Positions 7,501 through 16,548 of a DNA stretch of 64,000 nucleotides are shown here, piece after piece. Positions within the stretch are counted from its first letter, which is position 1. Every line of letters begins with the position of its first letter. Both the position numbers and the translations under genes were made by a program. Location: assembly GCF_000014565.1 (NCBI RefSeq), contig NC_008268.1, forward strand, positions 372,001 to 436,000. Direction: 5' to 3'. Below the pieces are notes generated by a model. It was not told where the DNA came from, ran no database searches, and saw nothing but the letters and a program-made list of their open reading frames with translations. This stretch comes from Rhodococcus jostii RHA1. Its GTDB lineage: Bacteria > Actinomycetota > Actinomycetes > Mycobacteriales > Mycobacteriaceae.

Positions 7501-8937
7501 ATGCGAGAGCGTTACGAAACGTTCGTCGGCGGACATGACGAGCGCAGTAAGAGTGGGCAGTACTTTTCCACTCGTGATCCCGCCACAGGCGACGTCATCG
7601 CCGAAGTCGCGCTCGGCGGCGCGGAGGATATCGAGGCAGCAGTTGCCGTAGCGCAGAGCGCCTTCCGCTCGTGGCGTGACACCCCGGCCGCCACTCGCGG
7701 TCGCATCCTCCTCGAGGTCGCCCGCACACTGCGTGAACACGCAGACGAACTGGCCCGAATCGAAACACTGGATACCGGTCAGACGTTGTCGCAGTCGAAC
7801 GTGGACATCGAGACTGCCGCACGATACTTCGAGTACTACGGCGGGGCGGCAGACAAGGTACACGGCGAGACGATTCCGCTGGGACCCGACTACCTCTCGT
7901 ACACCCGCAACGAACCGTTCGGCGTGATCGGCGTGGTCACACCCTGGAATGCGCCGATCAACCAGGCCGCGCGGGCCATCGCACCCGCATTGGCGATGGG
8001 CAACGTGGTGGTCCTCAAACCCGCCGAGGACACGCCACTGTCGGCACTGGAGATGAGCCGTCTCGCCGTCGAAGCGGGACTGCCCGCGGGCGTTCTCAAC
8101 GTCGTCCCCGGATTCGGTGCTGATGCGGGAGCTGCGCTGACCGGCCACGACAAGGTCCGCAAGATCGTCTTCACCGGCTCGGTGGAGACCGGCCGGGCGA
8201 TCATGCGGGCGGCCGCCCAACGACTGATTCCGCTGACTCTCGAGTTGGGCGGGAAGTCCCCCAACATCGTCTTCGATGACGCCGATCTCGACGCGGCCGC
8301 GACAGGCGCCTGGACCGCGTTCACCACCAAGGCGGGACAGGTATGTTCTGCCGGCAGCCGGTTGCTGGTGCATTCTTCGGTGCACGACGAGTTGGTCGGT
8401 CGGCTCGTCCAGCACGCGAAGACCACGGTCATCGCGCCGGGCATCGAGGACCCGGATATCGGATCCCTGGCCACGCGAGGGCAGTTCGACAAGGTCCGCT
8501 CGTATCTTGAACTCGGGCCCAGCGAGGGTGCGCGTGTCGCGACCGGTGGACACGTCGCCGATACCGGGCGGCTGGGCCGTGGGTTGTTCATCGAGCCGAC
8601 CATCTTCGTCGACGTCGACAACACGATGCGCGTGGCGCGCGAGGAGATCTTCGGCCCGGTGCTGACGGTGCTCCGATTCGATTCCGATGAGGAGGCGGTC
8701 GAGATCGCCAACGACAGCGACTACGGACTCGTCGCGGGGGTCTGGACCAGAGACCACGGCCGGGCTCATCGCGTGGCCGGCGCCATCGAGGCGGGGCAGG
8801 TCTTCATCAACCAGTATTTCGCCGGTGGTGTCGAAACCCCGTTCGGTGGCTACAAGTTGAGCGGTTTCGGCCGGGAGAAGGGCTTCGAGGCGCTCAAGCA
8901 CTACTGCCAGCTCAAGACGATTACCGCACGGTTATGA
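7501..8937 (+). CDS. NAD(P)+-dependent aldehyde dehydrogenase
   Basis: The 478-residue ALDH-superfamily enzyme oxidises an aldehyde to the acid. The Rossmann-domain GVVTPWNAPINQ, FTGSVETGRAIM and the catalytic pair Glu248 (LELGGKSPN) and Cys282 (GQVCSAGSR) are present. REEIFGPVLTV and the C-terminal FGGYKLSGFGREKG complete the family pattern. The length is normal. The gene has its own operator-bearing promoter and stands downstream of the CoA operon, so it may act on an aldehyde made in the same pathway. A closer substrate call (betaine, phenylacetaldehyde, succinate semialdehyde) is not possible from the sequence. Confidence 0.92.
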   Translation: MRERYETFVGGHDERSKSGQYFSTRDPATGDVIAEVALGGAEDIEAAVAVAQSAFRSWRDTPAATRGRILLEVARTLREHADELARIETLDTGQTLSQSNVDIETAARYFEYYGGAADKVHGETIPLGPDYLSYTRNEPFGVIGVVTPWNAPINQAARAIAPALAMGNVVVLKPAEDTPLSALEMSRLAVEAGLPAGVLNVVPGFGADAGAALTGHDKVRKIVFTGSVETGRAIMRAAAQRLIPLTLELGGKSPNIVFDDADLDAAATGAWTAFTTKAGQVCSAGSRLLVHSSVHDELVGRLVQHAKTTVIAPGIEDPDIGSLATRGQFDKVRSYLELGPSEGARVATGGHVADTGRLGRGLFIEPTIFVDVDNTMRVAREEIFGPVLTVLRFDSDEEAVEIANDSDYGLVAGVWTRDHGRAHRVAGAIEAGQVFINQYFAGGVETPFGGYKLSGFGREKGFEALKHYCQLKTITARL

Positions 8938-9829
8938 CGTCCGCAGATCACGTCTCTCGATGACTAAGTACGCCGACGAGACAATCAACGGGATAGATCG
9001 CAGCACCCATAAGCGGCGCAGTAGCTGGGGCGTCGACGGGAGTGCGCAATGCACCAAACCCGAGGAGGCCCGAGTCGTCCACAATGCCGATCGGCATCGC
9101 TTCGAACTCCGGGTTCGAGGAGAGCCGGTCGGCATTCTGGGGTATTTCGATCTGCGACACCTCACTGAACCGCTCAGGATCCAAGGCAATATCGGGCCCA
9201 GCCCGAGGACGTCGTTCTACTCGCACACGAGAGTCGTGGAAAGATCCGAAAACCGTGCATTCGCTGCCCTATTCGTGTAACAGGCGCTCGACCTCGCCCG
9301 CGACAACCGATGAAAGGTGCGACCGGTCTGCCCGTATGTTCGAAGTTCCTCGACGATCGCCCGGAATACGGCGATCTCATTGTTCGCCTGGACAGTAGGC
9401 GGGCGCGTCACACACCGCGACAACGCCCCGGCACAGAGCACAGCTCAGCACGGGGGGCGTTCTCCATCGCTGAGGCATTGTGGAAGAAATTTCCCAAGTA
9501 GTAGCGATCCGCTGGCATGTAGAAGCCACGGACCGCGACCCGGGAACCCCGTAGCCCTGTCAATCCTCCCGATCGCGACTGACTTACCTCGTACCTACAC
9601 GATCGCAGTGAACACCGCGCGATCGTCACGGCCGTCCCGTCCGGGCTCGCGGGGCACACCCCGCGAGCCCACCGTGATTTCCGCAGGTATGGCGCGATCG
9701 GGTGTTGTCCTGGGTTGCCCACTCCGATCCACTCCGCATGCCGCCCGCTTGTCGCCACCAAATCGGACGGACGGATGCCGGCATCTTCCGAATGACTAAC
9801 CTACCCGCAGGCGAACCACGCTTCGGGGG
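8938..9829. other. Degenerate region with minus-strand regulator remnants
   Basis: No intact gene is seen. On the minus strand near 9478-9548 a frame reads RVAVRGFYMPADRYYLGNF. This resembles the end of a UTRA domain (compare the GntR at 2193), with stops and frame changes around it. Another minus-strand stretch (8948-9226) reads like a conserved protein tail (IEIPQNADRLSSNPEFEA, GIVDDSGLLGFGALRTP) but has no identifiable start or partner. Both look like decayed regulatory genes left of the insertion element. Identification is weak. Confidence 0.35.
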
Positions 9830-9887
9830 GTTCCCCCCTGAGTGAGGACATCGTGAACACTGGGTCGTGAAGGTCCCAGAGGAAGAG

Positions 9888-10238
9888 ATGTCACTGATGG
9901 CGATGAAGGCGTACTCGGCGGAGTTCAAGGCCGATGCCGTCGCGCTGTACCTGTCCGACCCGAGCCACACCTTTGAGGGCATCGGCAACGACCTGGGAGT
10001 CAGCCGCGAGACCCTGCGCAACTGGGTGCGGGCCGAACGCAAACGCACCGGTACCTCCACGGCCGAGCTCCGGGCCGACGGGGCTGCGCGGCCGGCATCC
10101 CGGGCCGGCGAGGTATCGTCCGAGTCCGTGTTGGAGGAAGAAAACAAGCAGCTCAAGGCCCAAATCCGGAAGCTCGAAACCGAGCGGGAGATCCTGCGCA
10201 AGGCCGCGAAGTATTTCGCGGGCGAGACGAATTGGTGA
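9888..10238 (+). CDS. IS3-type transposase OrfA (HTH/leucine zipper)
   Basis: The 116-residue OrfA has an HTH_Tnp_1 domain (YSAEFKADAVALYLSDPSHT, GVSRETLRNWVRAER, residues ~7-50). A C-terminal coiled coil with heptads (EEENKQLKAQIRKLETEREILRKAAKYF) serves for multimerisation. ATG at 9888 follows an AG-rich ribosome site. The stop TGA at 10236 overlaps the GTG of OrfB, giving a coupled arrangement with OrfB in the -1 frame. Confidence 0.9.
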   Translation: MSLMAMKAYSAEFKADAVALYLSDPSHTFEGIGNDLGVSRETLRNWVRAERKRTGTSTAELRADGAARPASRAGEVSSESVLEEENKQLKAQIRKLETEREILRKAAKYFAGETNW

Positions 10239-11128
10239 GCCGCTTCCAGTTCGTTGACGACCACTGCGACACCGTTCCGGTGAAGTGGCTGTGCCAGATC
10301 CTCGAAGTCTCCCGCTCGGGCTTCTACCGGTGGCGGACCTCCGGACCGGCCCGGGCCGCCCGTGCCCGCGCCGACGAGGAGCTGGCCGAGCGGATCCGCG
10401 CTATCCATGCCGACTTCGATGGCACCTACGGTGCCCCGCGCATCACGGCCGAACTGCGCGAGGCCGGGATCGAGGTCAATCACAAGCGGGTCGAGCGGGT
10501 GATGCGTGAGCACGGGATCGTCGGGGTGCACCTGCGCAAACCGGTGCGCACCACCGTCCCCGATCCGGACGCGGCCGCGGTGCCGGACCTGATCCGGCGG
10601 GACTTCACCGCGAGCGCACCGAACACTCGATACGTCGGCGACATCACCTACCTCCCAGTCGGTGACGGTGAATTTCTGTATCTGGCGACGGTGTTGGACC
10701 TGGGCTCGCGACGGTTGGCGGGGTGGTCGATCGCCGACCACATGCGTACCGAGTTGGTCACCGATGCGATGCGGGCGGCGGCGGCCTGTCGCGGCGCCGC
10801 AGGGCTCGAGGGGTCAATTTTCCACTCCGACAACGGAGCCCAGTATGCATCGGCCGAGTTCGCCGACCTCTGCCGCGAGCTGGGGGTGACCCGGTCGCGG
10901 GGTGCGGTCGGAACGTCGGCGGACAACGCGGCCGCCGAGTCGCTGAACGCGACGTTGAAACGGGAGACGCTGCAGGGGCGGAAGCGCTGGAACAGTGCGG
11001 GTGAGGCCCGCGCCGCCATCTTCCGCTGGATCACCCGCTACAACACGCGAAGGAGGCATTCCACCCTCGGTCAGATCTGTCCGATCGAGTTCGAGCAGCG
11101 ATCGGCTACGCTGGCCACCGCTGCATAG
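10235..11128 (+). CDS. IS3-type transposase OrfB (DDE integrase)
   Basis: OrfB of about 297 residues has an HTH_21 region (HADFDGTYGAPRITAELREAG) followed by the retroviral-type integrase core. The DDE residues are visible as Asp in RYVGDITYLP, Asp in FHSDNGAQYAS and Glu in AAAESLNATLK; the C-terminus is the usual RRRHSTLGQICPIEFE. GTG at 10235 overlaps the OrfA stop (GTGA), so translation is probably coupled. A TTG at 10232 is an alternative, as is a fused OrfAB made by -1 frameshifting, though no A6G slippery tract was seen at the overlap. All catalytic residues are kept, so the element may still be active. Confidence 0.92.
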   Translation: MSRFQFVDDHCDTVPVKWLCQILEVSRSGFYRWRTSGPARAARARADEELAERIRAIHADFDGTYGAPRITAELREAGIEVNHKRVERVMREHGIVGVHLRKPVRTTVPDPDAAAVPDLIRRDFTASAPNTRYVGDITYLPVGDGEFLYLATVLDLGSRRLAGWSIADHMRTELVTDAMRAAAACRGAAGLEGSIFHSDNGAQYASAEFADLCRELGVTRSRGAVGTSADNAAAESLNATLKRETLQGRKRWNSAGEARAAIFRWITRYNTRRRHSTLGQICPIEFEQRSATLATAA

Positions 11129-11197
11129 GAATTGGTGTCCACATCTCGGGGGGAACGCCCTCGCCCGGCTGTTGAAGGGTCGTGCCGAGACGGGCAG

Positions 11198-11988
11198 TCA
11201 GCGGTGTTGCCAGACAGGGGGACGTTTGGCGAGGAAGGCGGTAATCCCCTCCTGCGCATCGTAAGTGGTGGCATTCACAGCCATCGTCTCTTGCATCTGC
11301 CGGTACGCTTCGTCCTCGGACAATTCGATTTGCCGGTAGAAGGCTTCTTTCCCGGTAGCCAGGGTCAGTGCGCTCGCCCCCGCGACCGTTTCGGCCAACG
11401 ATCGCGTTACCTCGGTCAGGGTTTGGGGTTCGGCGACGAGGTTGATCAGACCCCAGGTCTCTGCCGTGACCGCATCGATCATCTCACCGGTAAGGAGCAT
11501 CCGTAGGACCCGCTTTCTGCCGATCGCACGGGAGAGTGCGACCATCGGTGTCGAGCAGAACAAGCCGATCTTGACCCCCGGAGTGCCGAATCGAGCCGTC
11601 GAGGACGCCACCGCCAGGTCACAGGCAGCGACGAGTTGACAACCCGCGCGAGTGCCACACCCTGCACCGAGGCAATGACCGGTTGAGGAACGCGATGTAT
11701 CGCCTGCATCATCTCGATGCAAGCAGCGAAGACCGCGCGTCCGTCATCGAGAGAGCACCCAACGAGTTCATTGAGATCGTGGCCGGCGGAAAATGCCGCC
11801 CCGCTCGCCTGGAGCACGATCACTCGGATCGAGTTATCGCCTCCCAACGCACCGAGAGCGTCCCGAATCCCTCGCATCACGTTCACCGACAGGGGATTAC
11901 GACGATCTGGATCCGTCAGAGTGATCCAACCAATGGGTCCGTCGGCGCTGATGCCGATTGACGCCGAGCCAATTCTCGAGTCGGTCAT
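11198..11988 (-). pseudogene. Enoyl-CoA hydratase/isomerase, frameshifted
   Basis: Two minus-strand frames together make a crotonase-family protein of about 263 residues. The first (from the ATG at 11988) gives IGWITLTDPDRRNPLS, the oxyanion-hole motif ASGAAFSAGHDLNEL and PQPVIASVQGVAL. The second continues CQLVAACDLAVASSTARFGTPGVKIGL to QEGITAFLAKRPPVW. A single missing G near 11641-11650 (GCGCGGGTTG) breaks the frame just before the second oxyanion segment. The family hydrates or isomerises enoyl-CoA esters. It is 61 bp downstream of the CMD-family gene, probably co-transcribed. It may be a real pseudogene or a base-calling error. Confidence 0.82.
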
Positions 11989-12049
11989 CGTCTCCCTTTC
12001 TAAACCAGCAGCAGGACAATGCAGCCGCTGGGCGCTGATGGCACTCGGC

Positions 12050-12379
12050 CTAGCTGTTGCGGATACGCTCGGCGGACGCGAGGGACTTCAGGCCGTACAC
12101 GACAGCACCTCCGGCTCTGAGACTGGCTGCGATATAGGTCGCCTCCGCCAACTCTTCATCGCTTGCACCGCAGGCGACGGCATCATTGGTGTGCACCTTG
12201 ATGCATCCTTCGCACTGCGTGGTCAGTGCGACCGCCACGGCCATGAGTTCTCGGTATTTTCGGGGGATCTCACCGGGTCCGGTGAAGACCGAGGCATTGA
12301 AGGCGGCCAGCGCCTGCCCCATAGAGCTGGCTCGGTCACCGAGCGGCGCCGTGCGATGGTTGTGCGTCATCACAGTCAT
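12050..12379 (-). CDS. Carboxymuconolactone decarboxylase/AhpD-family protein
   Basis: The 109-residue alpha-helical protein has the AhpD-like redox motif CEGCIKVHTNDAVACGA (CxxCxxxH) near residues 58-74. RKYRELMAVAVALTTQ lies before it and a short ATYIAASLRAGGAVVYG helix after it. Members are either true 4-carboxymuconolactone decarboxylases or alkylhydroperoxidase-like thiol proteins. The CxxC points to the latter. ATG at 12379 follows AAGGAAAC. It is upstream of the broken enoyl-CoA hydratase in the same direction. The role in the catabolic module is unclear. Confidence 0.85.
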   Translation of the reverse strand: MTVMTHNHRTAPLGDRASSMGQALAAFNASVFTGPGEIPRKYRELMAVAVALTTQCEGCIKVHTNDAVACGASDEELAEATYIAASLRAGGAVVYGLKSLASAERIRNS

Positions 12380-12424
12380 CAAGTTTCCTTCAGATAATGG
12401 CTCGAAGAGCGTTTCGAGACAACG

Positions 12425-12826
12425 GTCGCCAACGTCACCTTCGTGTGGACATTGGCCGAGTTCGTCTAAACCGCATTCTGCGTCGATGTCTTCTCCCGCC
12501 GAATTCTGGGTTGGCGGGTGATGACTACGAGGCCACGCCGTTGGTCAGCGGCGTCCTCGAGCAAGCGCTGTTCACGCGACGGAGGACTGATTTCCGTTTC
12601 ACTCTAACAGGTTTGGTGCATCACGCGGATGCGGGCAGTCTGTACAGGTCGCTAGCGTTCACCGAGGCGTTGGTCGAATCCGGGATCACGGGCTCGATCG
12701 GCAGCGTCGCCGACGCCCTCGATAATGCCATGATGGAGTCGGCCATAGGGCTCTACATGACCGAGCCCATCCGCTGGGAATGGGTATGGACCGGACGGGC
12801 CGAGGCGGAGCGGGAGGCGGCCGAGT
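12425..12826 (+). pseudogene. IS3-family OrfB remnant
   Basis: Plus-strand reading gives TVANVTFVWTLAEFV, a TAA stop, then TAFCVDVFSRRILGWRVMTTRP. After a frame change near 12535 it continues FTLTGLVHHADAGSLYRSLAFTEALVESGI, GSIGSVADALDNAMMESAIGLY. These are the middle and C-terminal parts of an IS3 integrase core, with an in-frame stop, a frameshift and both ends missing. It is not a copy of the intact element at 9.8 kb. It marks an older insertion and borders the low-GC block that follows. Confidence 0.85.
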
Positions 12827-13085
12827 GAGTTCGCTGGTTCAATGCTCGGCATAGACCTGGGGCACCGTGGGAGCAGCAGCCAGATAGCTCAACCGTGGAC
12901 AACATCAGATCGGCCATTGTGGCCCGACCAGCGACGCTATCTCCGACATACTGAAAACGGGAATTGACAACGCAGACTCGGTGTTGGACTATCAACACAC
13001 GGCGTGCCGACTAGCGGAACAGCATGCCAATAGACAGAGCTGCGGCGCGGATCTCCTGCGCACAAACCGACACGAAGGCGGAACC

Positions 13086-14462
13086 ATGGGCGTGGGACTT
13101 GACGATGACCTGCTACGTGACTTTTTCGGCAACGCCGAACAACGTGCGATTTTCGACGGACCGCAGCGACTGCAGGGGTGGCTGGATGTAGAGCGCGCTC
13201 TAGCACAAACTCAGGCTGAACTCGGAATCATCCCGGCCGAAGCTGCGCAGCGTATTTCAGCGCACTGCCAGAGCGATCTTTTCGATATCAATAAGCTGCG
13301 CCAACACGTCAACGCAACGCAACATCCAATCGTTCCGATGGTTAACGCGCTGGAGAAGTTGGTTGGCACAGAGTTTGGACAGTTCGTGCACTACGGTGCA
13401 ACTTCTCAAGACATTATGGATTCCGGTCAAGCCCTTCAACTGCGTCAATCACTGCAGGGTATTGAGCGCGATGTAGCTGCAGCCACGAAGGCAGCCGCGT
13501 CGCTCGCTCTGAAACATCGCAACACTACTCAAGTTGGTCGAACGCATGGACAACACGCCGTTCCGATCTCATTCGGTCTGAAGGCCGCTACCTGGGTAGA
13601 TGAGCTGCAGCGGTTGCAAACACGCATAGCAGAATCGCGCGATCGAATTCTCACAGTTCAGATCTTCGGTGCCGCCGGAAGCATGGCGGGGTACGGTGAC
13701 CGTGCCTTCGAAGTAAAAGCGGGTGTGGCATCGCGGCTCGGCCTTACGGAACCAGTGGCACCCTGGCACGCGACTCGAGACCGCATAGCCGAGCTAGGTT
13801 CCTTGATGGCCCTCCTCGCTGGTGTATCCGAGAGGATCGCGGCAGAGGTGATTCGCCTGCAATCCACAGAATTTGGGGAACTGGTCGAGCCTCTCCAGCC
13901 TGGTCACATCGGATCATCGACGATGCCGCAAAAGCGAAATCCGCACCTTTCCGAAGGCATCGTAGCCAAAGCACGAATTGCGCAAAGCCTATCCGCTGGG
14001 CTACTCCGAAATGGCGCTCACCAGCACGAACGAGACATGGGGGCATGGGCTGTCGAGTGGCTGACTGTCCCTGAGTTGATGGTTGGATCTGGCGCGATGG
14101 CAGCCGATCTGAACCATCTGCTGGAAGGTTTGCAAGTAAATGCCGAGTGTATGCGAAGAAATGTCGGAATCACCGGGGGCCAGGTCAACGCCGAATCGCT
14201 GATGATGATTCTTGATTCATCAATTGGACGTGATCATGCCCATCACCTTCTTGTCGAGTTGACCCGATCCGCCGACCTTCAAAACCTGAACTTCTCCGAG
14301 GTTGCGACAGCCGATGAACGAGTAGCCTCCCACCTGTCGCAGGATCAGATAATGAAAGCTCTTGATCCAGCGCAATACCTAGGTTTCGCGCCCGAGGTGG
14401 CAGACCGCGTCAGTCGCGCGCTCACCGCTGAGGCGGAGGACCGACCCTCCATCAGCTCATAG
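13086..14462 (+). CDS. Adenylosuccinate lyase/fumarase-superfamily lyase (PcaB-like)
   Basis: The 458-residue homotetrameric lyase shows all three conserved regions: GATSQDIMDS (~residues 104-113), GRTHGQHAVP (~150-159) and the signature GSSTMPQKRNPHLSEGI (~276-292), whose loop Ser is the usual catalytic base. The closest architecture is 3-carboxy-cis,cis-muconate cycloisomerase/adenylosuccinate lyase. It is not the housekeeping PurB by context. The family eliminates from C-N or C-O bonds to give fumarate-type products, or cycloisomerises. The coding sequence is clearly less GC-rich than its neighbours, with many A/T third positions, which suggests recent transfer. A possible promoter, TTGACA-N17-GACTAT, lies at about 12965. 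The flavin monooxygenase follows in the same direction. Confidence 0.85.
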   Translation: MGVGLDDDLLRDFFGNAEQRAIFDGPQRLQGWLDVERALAQTQAELGIIPAEAAQRISAHCQSDLFDINKLRQHVNATQHPIVPMVNALEKLVGTEFGQFVHYGATSQDIMDSGQALQLRQSLQGIERDVAAATKAAASLALKHRNTTQVGRTHGQHAVPISFGLKAATWVDELQRLQTRIAESRDRILTVQIFGAAGSMAGYGDRAFEVKAGVASRLGLTEPVAPWHATRDRIAELGSLMALLAGVSERIAAEVIRLQSTEFGELVEPLQPGHIGSSTMPQKRNPHLSEGIVAKARIAQSLSAGLLRNGAHQHERDMGAWAVEWLTVPELMVGSGAMAADLNHLLEGLQVNAECMRRNVGITGGQVNAESLMMILDSSIGRDHAHHLLVELTRSADLQNLNFSEVATADERVASHLSQDQIMKALDPAQYLGFAPEVADRVSRALTAEAEDRPSISS

Positions 14463-14713
14463 CAACCGTACGGATCCGACACCTGTTCAATCTTACGGCG
14501 AGCAGGCCAGCGACAGGAACGATCCACTCAACTTGTACGGCGTCCAGAGAAGTTGATTTCGAGCGCACACTCGTGCCCTATTCGGTTCAACGAGGGCACG
14601 AGCGCGGGAAACCCACCGGCGGTCGTGACTACCTTGTCGCGCACACCACACAATATGCAGTCGAAACAAGGCCGAACGCAAGCGCTGGGCTGACGAATCG
14701 TAAGGAACAAGAA

Positions 14714-15655
14714 TTGAAACTTGGACTTCGGATACCACAACGCGACAAGGTGAACCTTCGTCTAGACGTCACCGAGGTGGCTCAGACTGCGGAAAATAAC
14801 GGATTTGAGAGCCTCTGGGTCTATGAGCGAAGCCTCTATCCACTAACGCCCGAGGAACCCTATCCATACTCTGATCCGCCCGGTGGCGATTGGCCATCCT
14901 ATTATCGGCAAACCGCAGATCCACTCAGCGTACTTGCCGCTGCCGCGATGGTAACGAGTCACGTGCGTCTTGGGACGAGCGTGCTGATAGCCGCGCAACA
15001 TATTCCTTTCCAACTGGCGAAAACAATAGCAACAATCGATCAGATCAGTGAAGGCCGATTCGTCGCGGGATTCGGTGCCGGATGGTCGAAAGACGAAATA
15101 CGCGCCGCAGGAGCGGATCCCAAGTTTCGAGGGCGCTACCTCGACGAGACGCTCGATGTCCTCGCGGCAGCATGGGGACCGGACCCAGTGAGCTACCAAG
15201 GACGACGAACGATCGTCAACAACGCTATCGTGGCCCCAAAGCCGGCGTCACGAGTGCCTGTTCTCATCGGGGGCGGAGGTACCCCCCGGACCATCGAACG
15301 AATCGCTTCTCGAGCCGATGGATGGCTGTCTATTCCCTTCGGCTCAAAAGGTTTCCAGGAGATCGAATCCACCTGGAACAAGATCCGCGAGCGGGCCGTC
15401 GAACTAGGTCGCTCCGCCGAACACCTCGAGCACATCGTCTGTGCAAATATAACTCTCACCTCCGAGCTCGCGGGGGCCGAACGCACACCTTTCGTCGGCA
15501 CGCTCGACCAGATTGTCGAGGACGTCGTCGCTGCGTCGAAAGTGGGCGTCGACGAGCTGATCATCGATCTGAACCTTCAAGATCCTTGGTTCACCGAGAG
15601 CAGAAAAATGCTGGACACGGCACTCGAGATCTTCCACCGTGTAAACAAACGCTGA
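14714..15655 (+). CDS. Luciferase-like (LLM) F420/FMN-dependent monooxygenase
   Basis: The 313-residue TIM-barrel oxidoreductase of the bacterial luciferase-like family resembles the F420-dependent TIGR03619 group. Visible motifs are LGLRIPQRDKVNLRLDV, GFESLWVYER, VTSHVRLGTSVLIAAQHIPFQLAKTIATID, GRFVAGFGAGWSKDE and the C-terminal PVLIGGGGTPRTIERIASRADGW. The start is TTG at 14714, after AAGGAAC; the open frame extends to 14573 but upstream residues look non-coding. The same low-GC composition as the lyase before it, and the 250-bp gap without another gene, suggest they arrived together. Such enzymes hydroxylate or oxidatively cleave small organic substrates (nitrilotriacetate and EDTA monooxygenases belong to this fold). 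The substrate here is unknown. Confidence 0.84.
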   Translation: MKLGLRIPQRDKVNLRLDVTEVAQTAENNGFESLWVYERSLYPLTPEEPYPYSDPPGGDWPSYYRQTADPLSVLAAAAMVTSHVRLGTSVLIAAQHIPFQLAKTIATIDQISEGRFVAGFGAGWSKDEIRAAGADPKFRGRYLDETLDVLAAAWGPDPVSYQGRRTIVNNAIVAPKPASRVPVLIGGGGTPRTIERIASRADGWLSIPFGSKGFQEIESTWNKIRERAVELGRSAEHLEHIVCANITLTSELAGAERTPFVGTLDQIVEDVVAASKVGVDELIIDLNLQDPWFTESRKMLDTALEIFHRVNKR

Positions 15656-16063
15656 ACATACGGTAGCCGATAAGATGTCGGGTTCTTCGGAATCACAATA
15701 GGGAGATATCGGCACGAGGCAGCGTGCATACCGGTCCCCTGATCGCGACCACAAGGGCCACCGGAAACGCCGCGGATCCCGTCGGCCACCGCGAAGGCCG
15801 CAATCGCCTTCGCCGCCCCATGGCCACCTCCGCCCATTGGCCATCATGGTCATTCGGTTTCATCGGACTGGCGTGGTTCAGCTATCGGTTACTGCCTACA
15901 ACGAGGCCAAGGACGCCACAGAAGGTGCCGTGGGGAAACAGGCACAGGACGCAAACCCGGGAGCCAAAAGGACTCGTGATGCCGTACTTGATCGGAGTCG
16001 CGATCATCATCGTCACGCTGGCCTTCCTGCTACTCGAGACTTCCGGCTGTATGGTCGCCGGGA
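15656..16063. other. Intergenic stretch without a clear gene
   Basis: Nothing convincing is coded here. The half-site ATATCGGCAC at 15705-15714 matches one arm of the IclR-type operator. A short plus-strand hydrophobic frame near 15980-16070 (GVAIIIVTLAFLLLE) has no recognisable context. The stretch marks the right border of the low-GC block. Confidence 0.4.
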
Positions 16064-16231
16064 TCATTGCGTGATCACCGCGTAGGTGCCCGCTCGCAAC
16101 TCGATCGAGGTACCCGTCGACGAGCCCGTGACAGCGGCCGAACCGATTGCCGGGTTCGCGATCAGGGCGAGAGCGGAGAATCCGGCGATCGCGCCGGCAC
16201 AGACGATACGGCGCGTGATTGATGCAGCCAC
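16064..16231 (-). CDS. Possible small secreted protein
   Basis: A 55-residue frame from GTG at 16231 has a convincing signal peptide: ITRR, then the hydrophobic core IVCAGAIAGFSALALIANPAIGSA. A short Thr/Ser-rich mature part ends ELRAGTYAVITQ. An in-frame stop lies just upstream of the GTG, and no good ribosome site is seen. It may be a genuine mini-protein or the remains of a longer exported protein. No family was recognised. The stretch between it and the iclR stop (16232-16548) shows nothing else. Confidence 0.35.
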   Translation of the reverse strand: MAASITRRIVCAGAIAGFSALALIANPAIGSAAVTGSSTGTSIELRAGTYAVITQ

Positions 16232-16548
16232 GAGAATGTGGCTTTTCGATTGTCACCGCGCCCCTGCGCACCGGTTGCCCAGGCGTCGCTTCCACCGATT
16301 GTGGTAACGATGCAGCTGTCCGATCCGGAAGCGTCTTGGGGACGACGAACCCCCGCTCCGATTTCATTACCGCCCGGCTTCGACGGGAAGCTTTCGCGGC
16401 TGCCCTTTGGCGCACGATGTTGGCGAGCTGACAGTCGACCCAGCAATCCGCGGCTGGTTCGATCGGCTACCGGGGCATCAGTCTGTCGTTGTGGTCGCCG
16501 CCAAAAAGCAAGCAAGGTGTGGAATCCGGCGACGCAGCGCTCGACGGA

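Larger units (their letters stand above)
9830..11156 (+). mobile_element. IS3-family insertion sequence, apparently intact
   Basis: Two overlapping transposase genes are bounded by imperfect terminal inverted repeats: left GTTCCCCCCTGAGTGAGGACA from 9830, right its partner GTGTCCACATCTCGGGGGGAAC ending at 11156. The element is about 1.33 kb, a normal IS3 size. No convincing 3-bp target duplication is visible, so the exact ends are uncertain by a few bases. It lies between a degenerate regulator region and a frameshifted enoyl-CoA hydratase, inside the catabolic module. Confidence 0.8.

Noticed and set aside
5579..7501. A 640-residue open frame on the minus strand across the CitE and MaoC genes
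   Set aside because: It is antisense to two clearly recognised genes; high-GC codon bias creates long shadow frames. No family pattern or start signal supports it.
10195..10240. Programmed -1 frameshift making an OrfAB fusion in the IS3 element
   Set aside because: The frames are in -1 register, but no slippery A/T-rich heptamer was seen at the overlap. A GTGA start/stop overlap explains OrfB translation.
15705..15714. ATATCGGCAC as a further IclR operator
   Set aside because: Only one half-site matches, and no gene start is suitably placed downstream.
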